This document shows, piece by piece, positions 4,144 to 5,491 of a DNA stretch of 5,491 nt. The notes beneath the pieces are model-generated. The model saw nothing but the letters and a program-made list of their open reading frames with translations. It ran no database searches and had not been told where the DNA came from. The position numbers were made by a program, and so were the translations under genes. This stretch comes from DAOMNN01 sp035443825 (GTDB lineage: Bacteria > Pseudomonadota > Gammaproteobacteria > Burkholderiales > Rhodocyclaceae), in assembly GCA_035443825.1 (NCBI GenBank), contig DAOMNN010000136.1:1-5491 (forward strand), in the 5' to 3' direction. How positions within the stretch are numbered: position 1 is the first letter of the stretch; each line of letters opens with the position of its first letter.

Positions 4144-5491
4144 ATGCTTGGAATTTCAGTTTTAAAAGTAGGCACCAACCGTGGTGCACCGCGTGTCTGG
4201 GTCTCGTGCGAGAACGCGCGCCGTGCCGGCTTCGAGCCAGGGCAGCGCTTCGTCGTGCAGCGCTCAGGAAAAGGTCTGTTGATCAAGCTCGCTACTGAAG
4301 GCGAGCGCATCGTGTCGCAGAAAAAGCGCGGAGAACGTACCGTGCCGGTGATCGACATCAACTCCAAGGAGACGCTCTCTCCGGTTGCCGGCTGCGAAGT
4401 CGTACGCGTGGTGTTTGGCCGGGGGCAGATCTACGTGAGTGCGCTCGCCTCGGAGCTGCGCCGTCAGGAGCGCCTCGAGCGCGTCAAGCGTCACGTCGCT
4501 CAAGGGGGGTTGTCGACCGGTGGTATTGCGCTTGGTGGCGGGATCCTGTCGCACGCGGTGCATCAGGGGATCAAGGATTCAGGTCTGATGCCGCACATGC
4601 TGATGGCTAATGAAATCCGGGAAGAGCTTGTCGACCATGCACTCGAGCACAACGACGCGCTCAGCCAATACACCGTCGTGCTCAATGCCCCGCTGCAGGA
4701 GGTCGCTTTCGATGATGAGGTCCTCAAAAGACTTCAGCCGGTTGATCTTGTCGACTGCGGAATTCCCTGCTCTGGGGCCAGCGTCGCAGGAAAGGCGCGT
4801 AACAAGAACGCCATGATGGAAGATCATGAGCATGTCGGTCATCTCATCGCAGCGGCAATCGCCATGCTGGTAAAGCTAAATCCGATTGGCATACTATGGG
4901 AAAATGTTCCGCAATATGCCAGCACCGCGAGCGCTGCGATTCTGCGCAAGCAGCTCAGTGAGCTGGGCTATCACGTGCAGGAGCGGCAATTCCTGGGTAC
5001 CGACTGGGGGGAGCTCGAGGCCCGGCAGCGTTGGTGTCTCGTCGCGATGACCAAAGGCATCGCGTTCGATCTCCAAAGCGTTACGCCTCCGGTGTTCGAG
5101 CAGCGCAAGCTCTCGGATGTCTTTGATCCCGTGCCTCTGGACGATCCGAGCTGGTCGCCGATGACGTATCTCAAGGACAAAGAGGTGCGAGACAAGGCCG
5201 CGGGTAAGGGGTTCAGGATGCAGCTATTCACAGGGGATGAAAATTCAATTTCGACGCTGACCAAAGGGATGGCCAAGCGCAGGTCTACGGACCCCTTTGT
5301 GGTAAATCCATCAAACCCAGAATTACTGCGCTTGCCGACTGTGGCTGAACACGCGCGAATGAAAGGAGTTCCCGAACATCTCGTTGCCGACGTCGGCATT
5401 ACCCTCGGGCACGAGATTCTCGGTCAGGCCGTGGTGTACACGCCCTTCCGGTTAATCGCGAAGGCGGTTGCTGAAGCGATCAAGCGTTTTG
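4144..5491 (+). CDS. C5 cytosine DNA methyltransferase with N-terminal AbrB-like region, 3' end outside window
   Basis: The enzyme would transfer methyl from SAM to C5 of cytosine in DNA. ATG 4144 has AAAGGAG (4131-4137) at 6-nt spacing. Of 449 visible residues, 120-148 carry motif I in altered form (LGGGILSHAVHQGI), with ANEI (155-158) as motif II. GIPCSGAS (206-213) is motif IV with catalytic C209. WENVPQYAS (252-260) is motif VI. LEARQRW (291-297) is motif VIII. RLPTVAEHARMKGVPEHL (396-413) is motif IX, and GHEILGQAVVYTP (422-434) is motif X. The target-recognition region is about 300-395. Residues 1-100 precede motif I and are unusual. RVWVSCENARRAGFEPGQRF (17-36) resembles a SpoVT/AbrB-type unit, and 65-100 may be a second copy. 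No restriction endonuclease gene is visible, so it may be an orphan protecting the element. Only a short C-terminal tail is likely missing. Family is sure; specificity is unknown. Confidence 0.88.
   Translation, partial: MLGISVLKVGTNRGAPRVWVSCENARRAGFEPGQRFVVQRSGKGLLIKLATEGERIVSQKKRGERTVPVIDINSKETLSPVAGCEVVRVVFGRGQIYVSALASELRRQERLERVKRHVAQGGLSTGGIALGGGILSHAVHQGIKDSGLMPHMLMANEIREELVDHALEHNDALSQYTVVLNAPLQEVAFDDEVLKRLQPVDLVDCGIPCSGASVAGKARNKNAMMEDHEHVGHLIAAAIAMLVKLNPIGILWENVPQYASTASAAILRKQLSELGYHVQERQFLGTDWGELEARQRWCLVAMTKGIAFDLQSVTPPVFEQRKLSDVFDPVPLDDPSWSPMTYLKDKEVRDKAAGKGFRMQLFTGDENSISTLTKGMAKRRSTDPFVVNPSNPELLRLPTVAEHARMKGVPEHLVADVGITLGHEILGQAVVYTPFRLIAKAVAEAIKRF

Noticed and set aside
4971..5399. 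142-codon minus-strand reading frame
   Set aside because: It is antisense to motifs VIII-IX of the cytosine methyltransferase and has no RBS.

Overview
The window reads as an accessory stretch of a proteobacterial mobile element, such as a large plasmid, integrative and conjugative element or prophage. The DNA is moderately GC-rich with strong AGGAG-type ribosome binding sites. It holds many small genes of unknown function, several hairpin terminators, and two nucleic-acid methyltransferases at the edges. A beta- or gammaproteobacterial host fits best. This is inference, because no replication, integration or conjugation gene lies in the window.

Layout. At the left edge is the 3' end of a plus-strand gene for a Hen1-like RNA 3'-terminal ribose 2'-O-methyltransferase. 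Facing it are seven small minus-strand genes. Reading leftward, they are a 152-aa protein (terminator 3451-3482), a 140-aa protein, a 100-aa two-helix membrane protein, a 46-aa one-helix membrane protein (terminator 1921-1954), a 171-aa acidic protein whose end overlaps the start of a 91-aa basic protein, and a 58-aa exported or membrane-anchored peptide (terminator 692-726). None of the seven matches a family I can name. At the right edge, divergent from this block, is a plus-strand C5 cytosine DNA methyltransferase. It has an unusual N-terminal region that looks like two AbrB-type units. The gene runs off the window just after motif X.

The most unexpected part is the gene-free, more AT-rich stretch 2484-2921. 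It carries a near-consensus sigma-70 promoter on the plus strand (TTGATA, 17 nt, TATAGT at 2711-2739). About 165 nt of highly structured sequence follows, ending in a strong plus-strand intrinsic terminator (2876-2909), with no credible open reading frame. The core, 2794-2863, can fold into a compact four-way junction: a closing stem around three hairpins, with an alternative competing pairing. I read this as an undescribed small RNA gene inside an otherwise minus-strand gene block. Inverted copies of CTGTTC flank its promoter.

A second theme is leader hairpins. Stem-loops lie just upstream of the ribosome binding sites of several genes. Three of them (58-aa, 100-aa and methyltransferase genes) carry CCGTCA or CCGTGA in the 5' arm and are followed by AAAGGAG. 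This hints at shared control, but the sample is small. How the genes work together cannot be read from sequence. The methyltransferase would mark element or host DNA, the Hen1-like enzyme would protect repaired RNA ends, and the small genes between them are typical uncharacterised cargo.
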